DNA of 64,000 nucleotides. Origin: an uncultured Vibrio sp. (GTDB taxonomy: Bacteria > Pseudomonadota > Gammaproteobacteria > Enterobacterales > Vibrionaceae). Position 1 is the stretch's first letter. Every line of letters starts with the position of its first letter. The notes under the pieces are model-generated. The model searched no databases. It was given only the letters and a program-made list of their open reading frames with translations, and had not been told where the DNA came from. Location of the stretch: positions 992,001 to 1,056,000 of the forward strand of contig NZ_OY776223.1 of assembly GCF_963675395.1 (NCBI RefSeq), in the 5' to 3' direction. The translations under genes were made by a program, and so were the position numbers. Below, piece by piece: positions 1 through 10,398 of this stretch.

Positions 1-990
1 TTCTGCGATCATGTCACAACGCACGATACCGCCGAAGATGTTTACGAGTACTGCTTTCACATTGTCATCAGATAGGATGATCTTGAATGCTTCTGCAACA
101 CGTTCTTTCGTTGCACCGCCACCTACGTCTAGGAAGTTAGCAGGTTTGCCGCCATGTAGGTTTACGATATCCATCGTACCCATTGCTAGGCCTGCACCGT
201 TAACCATACAGCCAACGTTACCGTCTAGTGCTACGTAGTTCAGTTCCCACTGAGCTGCGTGTGCTTCACGCTCATCTTCTTGTGATGGATCGTGCATTTC
301 ACGAAGCTTAGGCTGACGGTAAAGTGCGTTCGAGTCGATGTTGATCTTACCATCAAGACACAGCAGGTTACCTTCGCCAGTAACCACAAGCGGGTTAATC
401 TCAAGTAGAGCAAGGTCGTACTGGGCGAACATCGTGCCAAGACCCATAAAGATCTTAACGAATTGTTTAATTTGGTCACCTTCAAGACCAAGTTTGAACG
501 CAAGCTCACGACCTTGGTAAGCCTGAGGGCCTACTAGTGGATCGATGGCTGCTTTGTGGATTAGCTCCGGAGTTTCTTCCGCAACTTTTTCAATTTCCAC
601 ACCACCTTCAGTAGAAGCCATGAAAACGATCTTACGACTAGCACGGTCAACGACCGCACCTAGGTATAGTTCGTTTGCAATGTTTGACGCTTCTTCAACA
701 AGGATTTTTGTTACAGGCTGACCATTTGCATCTGTTTGGTAAGTTACTAGGTTCTGACCTAGCCACTTTTGCGCAAACTCTTTTACGCCATCTTTGGTAT
801 CGTGTAGCTCTACGCCGCCCGCTTTACCGCGGCCACCAGCGTGAACCTGACACTTAACGACTTTCTTAGCTGTACTGATACGGCCTGCTGCTTCAAAAGC
901 TTCTTGTGGTGTATCACACGCATAGCCTTCTGGCACAGGTAAACCGAATTCTGCAAACAGCTGTTTGGCTTGGTATTCATGCAAATTCAT
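1..990 (-). CDS. sucC: Succinyl-CoA ligase (ADP-forming) beta subunit, partial
   Basis: Beta subunit of succinyl-CoA synthetase, which converts succinyl-CoA to succinate with substrate-level phosphorylation in the TCA cycle. The N-terminus reads [16 protein letters not shown] from an ATG at 990, the classic SucC start and the beginning of the ATP-grasp domain. About 330 of the usual ~388 codons are present. The last visible residues, [14 protein letters not shown], are the conserved CoA-ligase segment, and the C-terminus lies beyond base 1. It follows sucB on the same strand after a 194-bp gap with inverted repeats. sucD should follow outside the window. Confidence 0.95.
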   Translation of the reverse strand, partial: MNLHEYQAKQLFAEFGLPVPEGYACDTPQEAFEAAGRISTAKKVVKCQVHAGGRGKAGGVELHDTKDGVKEFAQKWLGQNLVTYQTDANGQPVTKILVEEASNIANELYLGAVVDRASRKIVFMASTEGGVEIEKVAEETPELIHKAAIDPLVGPQAYQGRELAFKLGLEGDQIKQFVKIFMGLGTMFAQYDLALLEINPLVVTGEGNLLCLDGKINIDSNALYRQPKLREMHDPSQEDEREAHAAQWELNYVALDGNVGCMVNGAGLAMGTMDIVNLHGGKPANFLDVGGGATKERVAEAFKIILSDDNVKAVLVNIFGGIVRCDMIAE

Positions 991-1184
991 TTCGATATTC
1001 CGTTTGTTTTTTCCCAAAGGGATTTATTATTTCCATAACGCCGCAGTCTTGGCTGCTTGTACGTCTGTAGGGTCTTCTCAAATAAATCACTGCGTGATTC
1101 AGATGAAGGCCAGACGTCGAGCTAGTCTAGCCATTGTAATTTTGAACGTCTAGCCACCCAAGGCAACTAGACGTTTTAGCGATA
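991..1184 (-). other. sucB-sucC intergenic region with inverted repeats
   Basis: This non-coding gap is long for an operon junction. A perfect 9-bp inverted repeat, AACGTCTAG (1145-1153) and CTAGACGTT (1167-1175), can form a hairpin in the sucB-sucC transcript. Related ACGTC/GACGT words recur at 1111-1120 and 1188-1193. A smaller hairpin (AATCAC/GTGATT) lies near 1085-1100. No T-tract follows on the minus strand, so this looks more like an mRNA processing or stability element than a terminator. Confidence 0.5.
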
Positions 1185-2390
1185 TTAAACGTCTAATAGG
1201 AGACGTGCTGGATCTTCTAGCAGCTCTTTAATGGTTACTAGGAAGCCAACAGACTCACGGCCATCGATTAAACGGTGATCGTAAGATAACGCTAGGTACA
1301 TCATTGGCAGGATTTCAACCTTGCCGTCCACCGCCATTGGACGCTCTTGGATTTTGTGCATACCCAAGATAGCCGCTTGTGGTGGGTTAATGATTGGCGT
1401 GGACATCAGAGAGCCGAATACACCACCGTTCGTGATAGTGAAGTTACCGCCCATTAGCTCATCAACAGTTAGCTTGCCGTCACGGCCTTTAATCGCTAAC
1501 TCTTTGATGCCTTTTTCGATGTCAGCGAAACCTAGCGTGTCACAGTCTTTTAGAACTGGGGTTACTAGACCACGTGGCGTTGATACCGCCATGCTGATGT
1601 CGAAATAGTTGTGGTAAACGATATCATCGCCATCGATAGAAGCATTCACTTCTGGGTAGCGTTTCAATGCTTCCGTTACCGCTTTCACGTAGAAAGACAT
1701 GAAGCCAAGACGCGTGTCGTGACGCTTCTCGAACTGGTCTTTATACTGCTTACGAAGATCCATGATTGGTTTCATGTTGACTTCGTTAAACGTCGTTAGC
1801 ATCGCTGTGCTGTTTTTCGCTTCTAGAAGACGGTTAGCAACTGTCTTACGTAGGCGAGTCATCGGTACGCGTTTTTCACTACGTGCCGCTGCAGGAGCTT
1901 CAACTACTGGCGCTTCAGCTTGTGTTGCAGCTTTTGCGTTTGCTAGGTGCGCTTCAATGTCTTCACGAGTGATACGACCGCCAACACCAGTGCCTTTCAC
2001 TTGGCCAGCTTCTAGGTTGTGTTCAGCCAGAAGACGACGAACTGCTGGACTTAGCGCGTCATTGCTCTCTTCAGTAAGTGCCGCTTTGTGACGCTTATCT
2101 GGAGATGCTTGTGTACCTTCAGTTTTATCGGCTGTTGGTTCACCAGCAACTGCACCAGGTTTGATTTTAGCCAGAAGCTGCTTTGACAGTACCGTCGCAC
2201 CTTCTAATTCAACAATAGCTTCTAAAACACCCGCTTCCGGAGCTGGCACTTCTAGCACTACTTTATCTGTTTCGATATCAACCAGTACTTCATCACGCTC
2301 AATAACGTCGCCTGGTTGTTTGTGCCATGTCGCAACGGTTGCATCTGCAACTGATTCAGGTAAATCTGGAACCAGAATTTCAATTGTCAT
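1185..2390 (-). CDS. sucB: Dihydrolipoyllysine succinyltransferase (2-oxoglutarate dehydrogenase E2)
   Basis: E2 core of the 2-oxoglutarate dehydrogenase complex; it moves the succinyl group from lipoamide to CoA. The N-terminal lipoyl domain has the lipoylated lysine K43 in ETDKV. A peripheral subunit-binding domain spans about 108-145 ([12 protein letters not shown] to [10 protein letters not shown]), after an Ala/Glu-rich linker. The catalytic domain is about 170-401, with the H372/D376 pair in [10 protein letters not shown]. At 401 aa it is close to E. coli SucB. The ATG at 2390 has an AAAGGAAG ribosome site. It lies 28 bp after sucA in the sdh-suc cluster. Confidence 0.97.
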   Translation of the reverse strand: MTIEILVPDLPESVADATVATWHKQPGDVIERDEVLVDIETDKVVLEVPAPEAGVLEAIVELEGATVLSKQLLAKIKPGAVAGEPTADKTEGTQASPDKRHKAALTEESNDALSPAVRRLLAEHNLEAGQVKGTGVGGRITREDIEAHLANAKAATQAEAPVVEAPAAARSEKRVPMTRLRKTVANRLLEAKNSTAMLTTFNEVNMKPIMDLRKQYKDQFEKRHDTRLGFMSFYVKAVTEALKRYPEVNASIDGDDIVYHNYFDISMAVSTPRGLVTPVLKDCDTLGFADIEKGIKELAIKGRDGKLTVDELMGGNFTITNGGVFGSLMSTPIINPPQAAILGMHKIQERPMAVDGKVEILPMMYLALSYDHRLIDGRESVGFLVTIKELLEDPARLLLDV

Positions 2391-2418
2391 AACTGTTTCT
2401 TCCTTTAACTTCTAGTTC

Positions 2419-5244
2419 TTAATTCGAAGTTTTTGAGTTCACGTTCAGAGCGTCTTCAACCAACGCTTTTTGTTGTTTCAAGTGCACCGACATGTAGCCA
2501 ACTGCTGGCGAAGCAGAAGCTGGGCGACCTGCGTATTTAAGATCTGCACCTGCAGGAATAGCGGCACGGAAGTTATGTTGACTACAGTACCAAGCACCTT
2601 GGTTCTGAGGCTCTTCCTGACACCACACAAAGTCTTCAACATTTGTGTATTGAGCAATAGCGGCTTGTACTTCTTCCATTGGGAATGGGTAAAGCTGTTC
2701 AATACGCACAATTGCTACGTCATCTTGCTCGTTGTTGCGACGCTGCTCAAGTAGGTCGAAATAAACCTTACCAGAACAGAACACAACACGTTTCACTTTG
2801 TTTGCTTCCAGATTATCAATTTCTGGAATAGCTGCCTGGAAAGTACCTTCTGCAAGGTCTTCGATCGTAGACGTACAAAGTGGATGACGAAGCAACGATT
2901 TTGGAGACATTACAATCAGTGGTCGACGCATTGGGCGTACAACCTGACGTCGAATCATGTGGTAAACCTGCGCTGGCGTTGAAGGAACAACTACCTGCAT
3001 ATTTTGCTCTGCACACAACTGTAGATAACGCTCTAGACGCGCGGATGAGTGCTCTGGCCCCTGACCTTCGTAGCCATGAGGCAGAAGCATCGTTAAGCCA
3101 CACAGACGAGCCCACTTCTGTTCACCAGAAGAGATAAATTGGTCGATAACCACTTGAGCGCCGTTAGCAAAATCACCAAACTGTGCTTCCCAAATCGTTA
3201 AACCGCCAGGCTCTGCTGTCGCATAACCATATTCAAACGCCAATACCGCTTCTTCTGACAATACCGAGTCGAATACCTGGAAAGGACCTTGCTTATCATG
3301 AACGTTTGCTAACGGAATGTAAGTGCTTGCATCCGTTTGGTTGTGAAGAACTGAGTGACGGTGGAAGAAAGTACCACGACCAGAGTCCTGACCAGAAATA
3401 CGGATACGCTTACCATCGTCAACCAATGTCGCGTAGGCCAGTGTCTCTGCCATACCCCAGTCAATCGCTTTTTCACCAGTCATCATTGCTAGACGGTCGT
3501 TGTAAAGCTTGTTTACTCGGCTTTGTAGCTTGTGACTTTCTGGGTACTGACATAGGCGGGTACCAAGCTCAACCAGACGTTGCTTGTCGTATTGAGAGTC
3601 CCACTGCATGTCCCACTCGTGACCTAGATAAGGAGACCAGTCAACAGAGTGCAATGCCATTGGGCGCCACTCTTTAACCACCACCTCACCGCGATCTAGC
3701 GCATCACGGTACTCGTTGACTAACTGCGTCGCTGTCTCAATGTCTGATTCGTTTTTATCAATCAAAACATCGGCATAAAGCTTACGAGGTGTTGGGTGTT
3801 TCTTGATTTTTTGGTACATCAAAGGCTGAGTTGCATTTGGCTCATCTGCCTCGTTGTGGCCATGACGGCGGTAACATACCAAGTCAATTACGACATCGCG
3901 TTTAAATTCGTTACGGTAATCCAAGGCAATGCGCGTAACAAAAGCAACGGCTTCTGGATCATCCGCATTAACGTGGAAAATTGGTGCCTGTACCATCTTA
4001 GCGATATCAGTACAGTACATGGTCGAGCGAGTATCACGTGGATTCGATGTCGTGAAACCTACTTGGTTGTTAACAACAACGCGAACCGTACCACCAACAC
4101 AGAAACCACGAGAGAGAGACATGTTGAATGTTTCCGCAACTACGCCCTGCCCAGCAACAGCTGAATCACCGTGAATAGTGATAGGAAGAACTCTACTTCC
4201 TTCTTTATCGCCCAAACGGTCTTGACGAGCCCGCACAGAACCAATAACCACTGGGTTTACAATTTCTAAGTGCGATGGGTTAAATGCTAGTGCTAAGTGA
4301 ACATCGCCACCCGGAGTCGCGAAGTCTGCAGAGAAACCTTGGTGGTATTTAACATCACCCGTTCCCCACGTTTCATCATGCTTGCCTGCAAATTCATCAA
4401 ACAGATCTTGTGGCTTCTTACCTAATACGTTCACCAACATGTTCAAACGACCACGGTGAGCCATACCGATGACCACTTCACGCATGCCGCTTGAACCAGC
4501 ATGACGGATCAATTCTTTGGTCATTGGGATAAGCGCGTCACCGCCCTCTAGAGAGAAGCGCTTTGCGCCTGGGAATTTAGCGCCTAGGTAGCGCTCAAGG
4601 CCTTCCGCTGCTGTTAGCTCTTCTAGGAAAGTACGTTTTTCATCGTTGTTGAATGATGGCTGGCCTGAGACAGACTCTAGACGTTGTTGAATCCAACGCT
4701 TTTGCTCTGTGTCAGTCATGTGCATATATTCAGCACCGATGGAACCGCAGTAGGTTTTATTGAGGGCTTCGTAAATGTCTCTCAACTTCATGGTTTCTTG
4801 CCCAATAGCAAAAGAACCTACGTTGAAAGTTTCTTCGAAATCTTCTTCGGTAAGATTATGAAATGCAGGGTCTAGCTCAGCAACGGTTGGACGTTGCCAT
4901 AGACCTAATGGATCTAATTCTGCAGCTTCGTGTCCGCGGAAACGGTATGCGTTGATTAGCTGTAGAACTTTTACTTGTTTTGCATCGACATCAGGGTCAC
5001 TAACTTGGACATTGTAATGCTTTGTTTCTTGAGCGAGTCGTCGGAAGTAGTCACGGACACGTGAATGCGGCTGTTCTGCCACTTCTTTTGATGGCTTAGG
5101 CAAGCCGTCAAAAACACGTTTCCACTCCTCACTTACCAGATCGGGATCACTTAGATACAGTTCGTAGAGGTCCTCTACATACGTTGCATTGGCGCCAGCC
5201 AAGTGTGAAGACTCGAGCCATGCCTTCATCACGCCGTTGTGCAT
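2419..5244 (-). CDS. sucA: 2-oxoglutarate dehydrogenase E1 component
   Basis: Thiamine-diphosphate decarboxylase that starts the 2-oxoglutarate to succinyl-CoA step. The 941-aa product matches the family length (~935). The N-terminus MHNGVMKAWLESSHLAGAN is the E2-binding segment typical of SucA. ThDP-site and catalytic segments are visible as GDVKYHQGFS, HGDSAVAGQGVVAE and NNQVGFTTS; the C-terminal domain contains SQHNFRAAI. The ATG at 5244 has AAGGGA about 5 nt upstream. It is separated from sdhB by 169 bp that carry a long hairpin. Confidence 0.97.
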   Translation of the reverse strand: MHNGVMKAWLESSHLAGANATYVEDLYELYLSDPDLVSEEWKRVFDGLPKPSKEVAEQPHSRVRDYFRRLAQETKHYNVQVSDPDVDAKQVKVLQLINAYRFRGHEAAELDPLGLWQRPTVAELDPAFHNLTEEDFEETFNVGSFAIGQETMKLRDIYEALNKTYCGSIGAEYMHMTDTEQKRWIQQRLESVSGQPSFNNDEKRTFLEELTAAEGLERYLGAKFPGAKRFSLEGGDALIPMTKELIRHAGSSGMREVVIGMAHRGRLNMLVNVLGKKPQDLFDEFAGKHDETWGTGDVKYHQGFSADFATPGGDVHLALAFNPSHLEIVNPVVIGSVRARQDRLGDKEGSRVLPITIHGDSAVAGQGVVAETFNMSLSRGFCVGGTVRVVVNNQVGFTTSNPRDTRSTMYCTDIAKMVQAPIFHVNADDPEAVAFVTRIALDYRNEFKRDVVIDLVCYRRHGHNEADEPNATQPLMYQKIKKHPTPRKLYADVLIDKNESDIETATQLVNEYRDALDRGEVVVKEWRPMALHSVDWSPYLGHEWDMQWDSQYDKQRLVELGTRLCQYPESHKLQSRVNKLYNDRLAMMTGEKAIDWGMAETLAYATLVDDGKRIRISGQDSGRGTFFHRHSVLHNQTDASTYIPLANVHDKQGPFQVFDSVLSEEAVLAFEYGYATAEPGGLTIWEAQFGDFANGAQVVIDQFISSGEQKWARLCGLTMLLPHGYEGQGPEHSSARLERYLQLCAEQNMQVVVPSTPAQVYHMIRRQVVRPMRRPLIVMSPKSLLRHPLCTSTIEDLAEGTFQAAIPEIDNLEANKVKRVVFCSGKVYFDLLEQRRNNEQDDVAIVRIEQLYPFPMEEVQAAIAQYTNVEDFVWCQEEPQNQGAWYCSQHNFRAAIPAGADLKYAGRPASASPAVGYMSVHLKQQKALVEDALNVNSKTSN

Positions 5245-5349
5245 ATTTTCCCTTAACCAGTAGTTTTCACGTTTGCTTCGGTCTACGCCGAGCTATAAAC
5301 AGCCGACTGAAATAATCGGCAATTTTGATATTCTTCTACTCGAGTTTTG

Positions 5350-5396
5350 CAGTTGCAGTGAAGTGACGGGGTTTGCTTTACACAACACTGCAACTG
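5350..5396 (-). other. Hairpin in the sdhB-sucA intergenic region
   Basis: CAGTTGCAGTG (5350-5360) and CACTGCAACTG (5386-5396) form a perfect 11-bp inverted repeat with a 25-nt loop. There is no U-tract on either strand. It lies between sdhB and sucA, where E. coli has a processing site and a secondary suc promoter. A role in mRNA processing or in differential expression of sdh and suc is an inference. Confidence 0.5.
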
Positions 5397-5413
5397 TATC
5401 AATTGCGAGTAAA

Positions 5414-6124
5414 TTACACCGAGCGATTTACCAGCATCGACTTGATATGGCCGATAGCTTTCGTCGGGTTAAGTCCTTTAGGACAAACACTTACACAATT
5501 CATGATGCCGTGGCAACGAAAAACGCTAAATGCGTCATCAAGATCAGACAAACGTTCGTCTGTCGCCGTATCGCGGCTATCAATTAACCAACGGTAAGCC
5601 GCTAGAAGACCTGCAGGACCGATAAATTTGTCCGGGTTCCACCAGAATGACGGACAAGACGTTGTACAACATGCACACATGATACATTCGTACAAACCAT
5701 CTAAATGAGCACGGTCATCTGGTGACTGCAGATTCTCACGAGAAGGTGGCAACGCACCATCATCGATTAAGAATGGCTTAACTTTCGCATAGTTATCATA
5801 GAACTGCGTCATGTCAACAATAAGATCACGTACCACAGGTAGACCTGGTAGCGGACGAATTACGATCTTATCGCCTTGTAGTGCAGACAATGGCGTGATA
5901 CATGCCAAGCCGTTTTTACCGTTCATGTTCAGGCCATCAGAGCCACAAACACCTTCACGGCATGAACGACGGAATGAAATGCTTGGATCTTGCTCTTTCA
6001 GCAGAATCAACGCATCCAGAACCATCATGTCTGAGCCTTCTTCTACATCAAGTGTGTAGTCTTTCATGTAAGGCTTAGTGTCTACATCCGGATTGTAACG
6101 GTACAAAGAGAAGTTCAGTTTCAT
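5414..6124 (-). CDS. sdhB: Succinate dehydrogenase iron-sulfur subunit
   Basis: Complex II subunit that passes electrons from the SdhA flavin through [2Fe-2S], [4Fe-4S] and [3Fe-4S] clusters to quinone. The plant-type ferredoxin motif CREGVCGSDG with a distal LAC is in the N-terminal half. The C-terminal half has CIMCACCTTSCP and CHGIMNCVSVCPKG. Two in-frame ATGs exist. The one at 6130 is only 2 nt from the GGGAGG site, while the one at 6124 (MKLNFSLYRYNP) has 8-nt spacing and matches the E. coli N-terminus, so 6124 is preferred. It follows sdhA by a few bases. Confidence 0.96.
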   Translation of the reverse strand: MKLNFSLYRYNPDVDTKPYMKDYTLDVEEGSDMMVLDALILLKEQDPSISFRRSCREGVCGSDGLNMNGKNGLACITPLSALQGDKIVIRPLPGLPVVRDLIVDMTQFYDNYAKVKPFLIDDGALPPSRENLQSPDDRAHLDGLYECIMCACCTTSCPSFWWNPDKFIGPAGLLAAYRWLIDSRDTATDERLSDLDDAFSVFRCHGIMNCVSVCPKGLNPTKAIGHIKSMLVNRSV

Positions 6125-6138
6125 AGTCATATCCTCCC

Positions 6139-7905
6139 TTAGTATGTACGTACTTTCGGCGGGAACGCGTCACGGTGTACTGGCGTCATGTTAACATCAC
6201 GCTTAGTCATCGCTTCAGTTTCCGGGTTGTAGATTGAGTGGCATAGCCAGTTCTCGTCATCACGATCTGGGAAATCGAAACGAGCGTGTGCACCGCGGCT
6301 TTCTGTACGGTAGTTTGCTGCAACTGCGGTTGAGAATGCCGTTTCCATCAAGTTGTCTAGTTCCAAACACTCGATACGTTGCGTGTTGAACTCTGAAGAC
6401 TTGTCCGCTAGGTGAGCATCTTTTAGACGTTCACGGATGACTTTAAGCTCTTCTAGGCCTGTTGCCATCGCATCACCTTCACGGAATACCGAGAAGCTGT
6501 TTTGCATGCAGCTTTGCAGATCTTTACGGATTTGTACTGGATCTTCGCCACCTGTGCTGTTTTCCCAACGCATAGTACGCGCCAGAGAAGCTTCGATGTC
6601 AGACTCCGTTGCAGGGCGTGCTTCCGCTTGCGCAGCCAACGTTTCACCCAAGTGAAGACCTGTTGCACGACCGAATACCACCAAGTCTAGTAGTGAGTTA
6701 CCACCGAGACGGTTTGCACCATGAACCGATACAGAAGCAATTTCACCACATGCGTAGAGGCCTTGAACTTCCGCTTCGCTGCCGTCGGCCTTCTGCGTAA
6801 TAGCCTGGCCAGAAACCTGAGTTGGAACACCACCCATCATGTAGTGACAAGTTGGGATAACTGGAATTGGCTCTTTCACTGGATCAACGTGAGCAAATGT
6901 ACGAGACAGCTCACAAATACCAGGTAGGCGTGATTCAAGAACGTCTTTACCTAAGTGATCCAATTTCAGTTTAATGTGTGGACCCCATGGACCATCGCAG
7001 CCACGACCTTCACGGATTTCGATCATCATGGAACGTGCCACAACATCACGACCAGCAAGATCTTTCGCGTTTGGTGCGTAGCGCTCCATGAAGCGTTCGC
7101 CGTCTTTATTTAGAAGGTAACCACCTTCACCACGACAACCTTCTGTTACAAGAACACCTGCGCCAGCGATACCCGTTGGGTGGAACTGCCACATTTCCAT
7201 GTCTTGCATTTGAACACCCGCACGTAGAGCCATGCCAACACCGTCACCAGTGTTAATGTGCGCGTTAGTTGTCGAAGCGTAAATACGACCTGCACCACCA
7301 GTAGCAAGGATGGTTGCTTTTGATTTGAAGTAACAGATTTCGCCTGTTTCCATGCAAATCGCAGTACAGCCCATGATCGCGCCATCTTGGTTTTTCACCA
7401 AGTCTAGTGCGTACCACTCAGAGAAAATGGTTGTCTTATGCTTAACGTTTTGTTGGTAAAGCGTATGTAGAAGCGCGTGACCTGTACGGTCTGCCGCGGC
7501 GGCTGTACGTGCAGCCTGTTCACCACCAAACTCTTTTGACTGACCGCCAAATGGACGCTGGTAAATAGAACCATTATCAAAACGAGAGAATGGAAGCCCC
7601 ATTTTCTCTAGTTCGATAACAGACTCAGGCCCGTTTTTACACATGTATTCGATAGCATTTTGGTCACCAATGTAGTCAGAACCTTTTACGGTATCGTACA
7701 TGTGCCACTGCCAGTCGTCCTTATGCGAGTTACCTAGAGCAACGGTGATACCACCCTGCGCAGATACTGTATGAGAACGAGTTGGGAATACTTTAGATAG
7801 CAAAGCACATGAAAGGCCTTGCTCTGAAATTTGTAGTGCAGCGCGCATACCTGCACCACCAGCGCCGATTACTACGGCGTCAAACTCACGAACTGGAATA
7901 GACAC
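6139..7905 (-). CDS. sdhA: Succinate dehydrogenase flavoprotein subunit
   Basis: Catalytic flavoprotein of complex II that oxidises succinate to fumarate. The dinucleotide-binding motif [11 protein letters not shown] is at the N-terminus. The covalent-FAD histidine is in [10 protein letters not shown]. The substrate-binding and catalytic region includes [13 protein letters not shown]. The product is 588 aa, as expected. Translation starts at a GTG (7905) that directly abuts the TAA of sdhD, with a GGGG ribosome site inside the last sdhD codons. Translational coupling is likely. Confidence 0.97.
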   Translation of the reverse strand: MSIPVREFDAVVIGAGGAGMRAALQISEQGLSCALLSKVFPTRSHTVSAQGGITVALGNSHKDDWQWHMYDTVKGSDYIGDQNAIEYMCKNGPESVIELEKMGLPFSRFDNGSIYQRPFGGQSKEFGGEQAARTAAAADRTGHALLHTLYQQNVKHKTTIFSEWYALDLVKNQDGAIMGCTAICMETGEICYFKSKATILATGGAGRIYASTTNAHINTGDGVGMALRAGVQMQDMEMWQFHPTGIAGAGVLVTEGCRGEGGYLLNKDGERFMERYAPNAKDLAGRDVVARSMMIEIREGRGCDGPWGPHIKLKLDHLGKDVLESRLPGICELSRTFAHVDPVKEPIPVIPTCHYMMGGVPTQVSGQAITQKADGSEAEVQGLYACGEIASVSVHGANRLGGNSLLDLVVFGRATGLHLGETLAAQAEARPATESDIEASLARTMRWENSTGGEDPVQIRKDLQSCMQNSFSVFREGDAMATGLEELKVIRERLKDAHLADKSSEFNTQRIECLELDNLMETAFSTAVAANYRTESRGAHARFDFPDRDDENWLCHSIYNPETEAMTKRDVNMTPVHRDAFPPKVRTY

Positions 7906-8250
7906 TTACGCACCCCACAAAATAAATAGACCAGAGAAGACATAACCGAACAGAACGGCAATAACACCAAGTTGCAACGCGCCACGAAGTTTCGCGCACT
8001 TAACATAGTCGGTGAACACTTGCCACATACCAACCCAAGCGTGAATCAGTACCGAAACAAGAGCCAACATGGTGAATACTTTGGTACAAGTGCCACCAAA
8101 GAATTGGGTCCAAGATGCATAAGAGATATCTGAGAAGGCACAGAAGCTAACCAGATAAATCGTGTATAGAGTCATAATGATGGCGGTAGCACGAATCAAT
8201 AGGAAATCGTGTACACCGTTACGACCAAATGATGAAACGTGTTTTACCAT
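7906..8250 (-). CDS. sdhD: Succinate dehydrogenase membrane anchor subunit D
   Basis: Hydrophobic anchor of complex II that, with SdhC, holds heme b and the ubiquinone site. It is 114 aa with three predicted membrane helices (about 17-38, 55-78 and 90-112). The histidine in SVLIHAWVGMW corresponds in position to the heme-ligand region of E. coli SdhD. Its start overlaps the end of sdhC by 7 bp, and its stop abuts the GTG of sdhA. Confidence 0.95.
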   Translation of the reverse strand: MVKHVSSFGRNGVHDFLLIRATAIIMTLYTIYLVSFCAFSDISYASWTQFFGGTCTKVFTMLALVSVLIHAWVGMWQVFTDYVKCAKLRGALQLGVIAVLFGYVFSGLFILWGA

Positions 8251-8636
8251 ACCATTATCCCCGCCAATAGTGACAATACTGCAGTAGCACCGAAGGCGAC
8301 TTTCGCGCTCATCGTGCCAGTATCTAGCTCTTCAAAATAGCCTAGATCCATCATCAGGTGACGGATACCACCAGCAATGTGGTACGCAAGTGCAGTTAAG
8401 ATGCCCCACAGGATGAATTTTACGAAGAAGCTATCGACAATATCGGCGGCTTCCATAAAACCCATTGGGGATGACAGAGAAATGGACAGTAACCAAAGTA
8501 GTATACCTACCGCAACAAACGTGATTACCCCAGACACACGGTGCAGGATGGATGCGATTGCTGTGATAGGAAAGCGGATGGTCTGTAAATCTAAATTAAC
8601 AGGTCTTGACTTTCTTTCTTTCACGGGCTTGCTCAC
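8244..8636 (-). CDS. sdhC: Succinate dehydrogenase cytochrome b556 subunit
   Basis: First gene of the sdhCDAB-suc cluster: a cytochrome b subunit with three membrane helices. The segment RPVNLDLQTIRFPITAIASI is nearly identical to E. coli SdhC. The heme-ligand histidine lies in LAYHIAGGIRHLMMD. The start is a GTG (8636) with a GGAG site 5 nt upstream. It is 130 aa and overlaps sdhD. It is transcribed divergently from gltA. Confidence 0.96.
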   Translation of the reverse strand: MSKPVKERKSRPVNLDLQTIRFPITAIASILHRVSGVITFVAVGILLWLLSISLSSPMGFMEAADIVDSFFVKFILWGILTALAYHIAGGIRHLMMDLGYFEELDTGTMSAKVAFGATAVLSLLAGIMVW

Positions 8637-9030
8637 TCAGCTCCATTGAGCATTTATTGTTATAACCAATTTCAGCGTCCAAATGTACAAAAGTTAACAT
8701 TTATTTAACAAATAGAACCGATAATTACCGAGAATATTGTAAACAACTTGTTAACACCGGGAGCCGTTACCAAACCTCACACTTTGTTACAGCCCCGAAT
8801 TTATAAGGATTTAACTAAAATTTTCTTTGCCAATATACGGCGAGCAACATTCTAATACAATTGGTGTAACAAATTATGCTACATAGAACAGATTTTTAAC
8901 GATTTTCAAAGAAAAAATCATAACAAGTGCACACAAAAATGGAGAAAAATTGACTTTATGCGTTAACAACAGTAAAACCATGGCACACAAACATCCTGGA
9001 CGGATTAAATAATAAACAAAGGAGATTGTT
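8637..9030. promoter_or_regulatory. sdhC-gltA divergent regulatory region
   Basis: AT-rich 394-bp region between two divergent TCA operons, with no open frame of note. On the sdh side is a direct repeat matching the ArcA box (separate entry), and a further TTAACA lies at 8751-8756. gltA has an AGGAG site at 9021-9025. This divergent arrangement and ArcA control are known for enterobacteria. I did not find a convincing CRP palindrome here. Confidence 0.7.
8694..8710 (-). promoter_or_regulatory. Candidate ArcA box upstream of sdhC
   Basis: Read on the minus strand, the sequence is TGTTAAATAAATGTTAA: two exact TGTTAA repeats 11 bp apart, the defining pattern of ArcA-P sites. It lies 58-74 bp upstream of the sdhC start, in the right place to repress sdh-suc under low oxygen. 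The motif is seen directly; regulation is inferred from the enterobacterial precedent. Confidence 0.65.
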
Positions 9031-10320
9031 ATGGCGGATAAGAAAGCGACCCTTCATGTTGAAGGCAAAGCGCCAATCGAATTGCCAATTATGGATGGTA
9101 CATTAGGTACTTCTGTAATTGACGTTCGTAAACTGGGAGCTAATGGTTACTTTACTTTTGACCCTGGTTTTCTTGCCACTGCATCTTGTGAATCATCAAT
9201 CACGTACATCGATGGCGGCAAAGGTATTCTTTTGCACCGCGGTTACCCGATTGATCAATTAGCCAATAACGCAGATTACCTAGAAGTATGTTACATTCTT
9301 CTTTATGGTGAAGCCCCGACCCGAGACCAATACGAGCAATTCAAGAAAACTGTTACTCGCCATACTATGGTACATGAGCAAATCGCAAGCTTCTTCCACG
9401 GCTTCCGACGTGATGCTCACCCTATGGCGGTAATGTGTGGCGTAGTCGGTGCATTAGCTGCCTTCTACCACGATTCGCTCGATATTAATAACGACGAACA
9501 CCGTGAAATTGCGGCGTACCGTCTAATTTCGAAAATGCCTACGCTGGCAGCGATGTGTTACAAATACTCTATCGGTCAGCCATTTATCTATCCACGCAAC
9601 GATTTAAGCTACGCGGAAAACTACCTACACATGATGTTTGCAAACCCATGTGAAGAGTACGAAGTGAACCCTGTTGTTGCACGTGCTATGGATAAAATCT
9701 TTACACTACACGCGGACCACGAACAAAACGCGTCAACGTCAACAGTACGTCTGGCTGGTTCTTCCGGCGCCAACCCATTTGCATGTATTGCCGCTGGTAT
9801 TGCATCTCTTTGGGGTCCAGCACACGGCGGAGCTAACGAAGCATGTCTGAAGATGCTGGAAGAAATCGGCAGCGTCGATAAGATTCCTGAGTACGTGGAA
9901 CGAGCGAAAGATAAAGATGATCCATTCCGTTTGATGGGCTTCGGTCACCGTGTTTACAAGAACTACGATCCACGTGCAACCGTAATGCGTGAAACGTGTC
10001 ACGAAGTGCTAAAAGAGCTAAACATCCAAGATCCACTATTAGACGTAGCAATGGAGCTTGAGCGTATCGCGCTTTCTGATGAGTACTTCGTCTCTAAGAA
10101 ACTATACCCGAACGTAGATTTCTACTCTGGTATCATTCTGAAAGCGATCGGTATTCCAGTGTCAATGTTTACTGTTATCTTCGCTCTATCTCGTACCGTT
10201 GGCTGGATTGCTCACTGGAACGAAATGCACAGCGATCCACTGAACCGCATTGGTCGCCCACGTCAGCTGTACACCGGCGAGGCACAACGTGAATTTTCTC
10301 CTCTTCACGAGCGCGAATAA
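9031..10320 (+). CDS. gltA: Citrate synthase, type II
   Basis: Condenses oxaloacetate and acetyl-CoA to citrate. It is 429 aa, matching the hexameric, NADH-sensitive type II enzymes of gamma-proteobacteria. Catalytic histidines are in [11 protein letters not shown] and [14 protein letters not shown], and the catalytic aspartate is in NVDFYSGI. The N-terminal beta domain found in type II enzymes is present. The ATG at 9031 follows a good AGGAG. An intrinsic terminator follows the stop. Confidence 0.98.
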   Translation: MADKKATLHVEGKAPIELPIMDGTLGTSVIDVRKLGANGYFTFDPGFLATASCESSITYIDGGKGILLHRGYPIDQLANNADYLEVCYILLYGEAPTRDQYEQFKKTVTRHTMVHEQIASFFHGFRRDAHPMAVMCGVVGALAAFYHDSLDINNDEHREIAAYRLISKMPTLAAMCYKYSIGQPFIYPRNDLSYAENYLHMMFANPCEEYEVNPVVARAMDKIFTLHADHEQNASTSTVRLAGSSGANPFACIAAGIASLWGPAHGGANEACLKMLEEIGSVDKIPEYVERAKDKDDPFRLMGFGHRVYKNYDPRATVMRETCHEVLKELNIQDPLLDVAMELERIALSDEYFVSKKLYPNVDFYSGIILKAIGIPVSMFTVIFALSRTVGWIAHWNEMHSDPLNRIGRPRQLYTGEAQREFSPLHERE

Positions 10321-10343
10321 TCACGGAGTAAAATGCTAAATAG

Positions 10344-10378
10344 AAAAAGGGGTGAGATGTGAGTCTCAACCCTTTTTT
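10344..10378. terminator. Bidirectional terminator, gltA and Nif3/ybgI gene
   Basis: A 14-bp stem with one wobble pair (AAAAAGGGGTGAGA and TCTCAACCCTTTTT) is flanked by A and T runs. It lies between the converging ends of gltA and the minus-strand ybgI-like gene. Confidence 0.85.
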
Positions 10379-10398
10379 ATTTTTCTTATGATTCTGCG

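Noticed and set aside
3183..3677. 164-codon open frame on the plus strand inside sucA
   Set aside because: It is a shadow of the intact sucA reading frame, with no start signal or recognisable domain.
8182..8190. GGCGGTAGC, the core of an ops element for RfaH
   Set aside because: It lies antisense inside sdhD, is followed by ACG rather than the ops tail and is not at the head of a polysaccharide operon; chance match.
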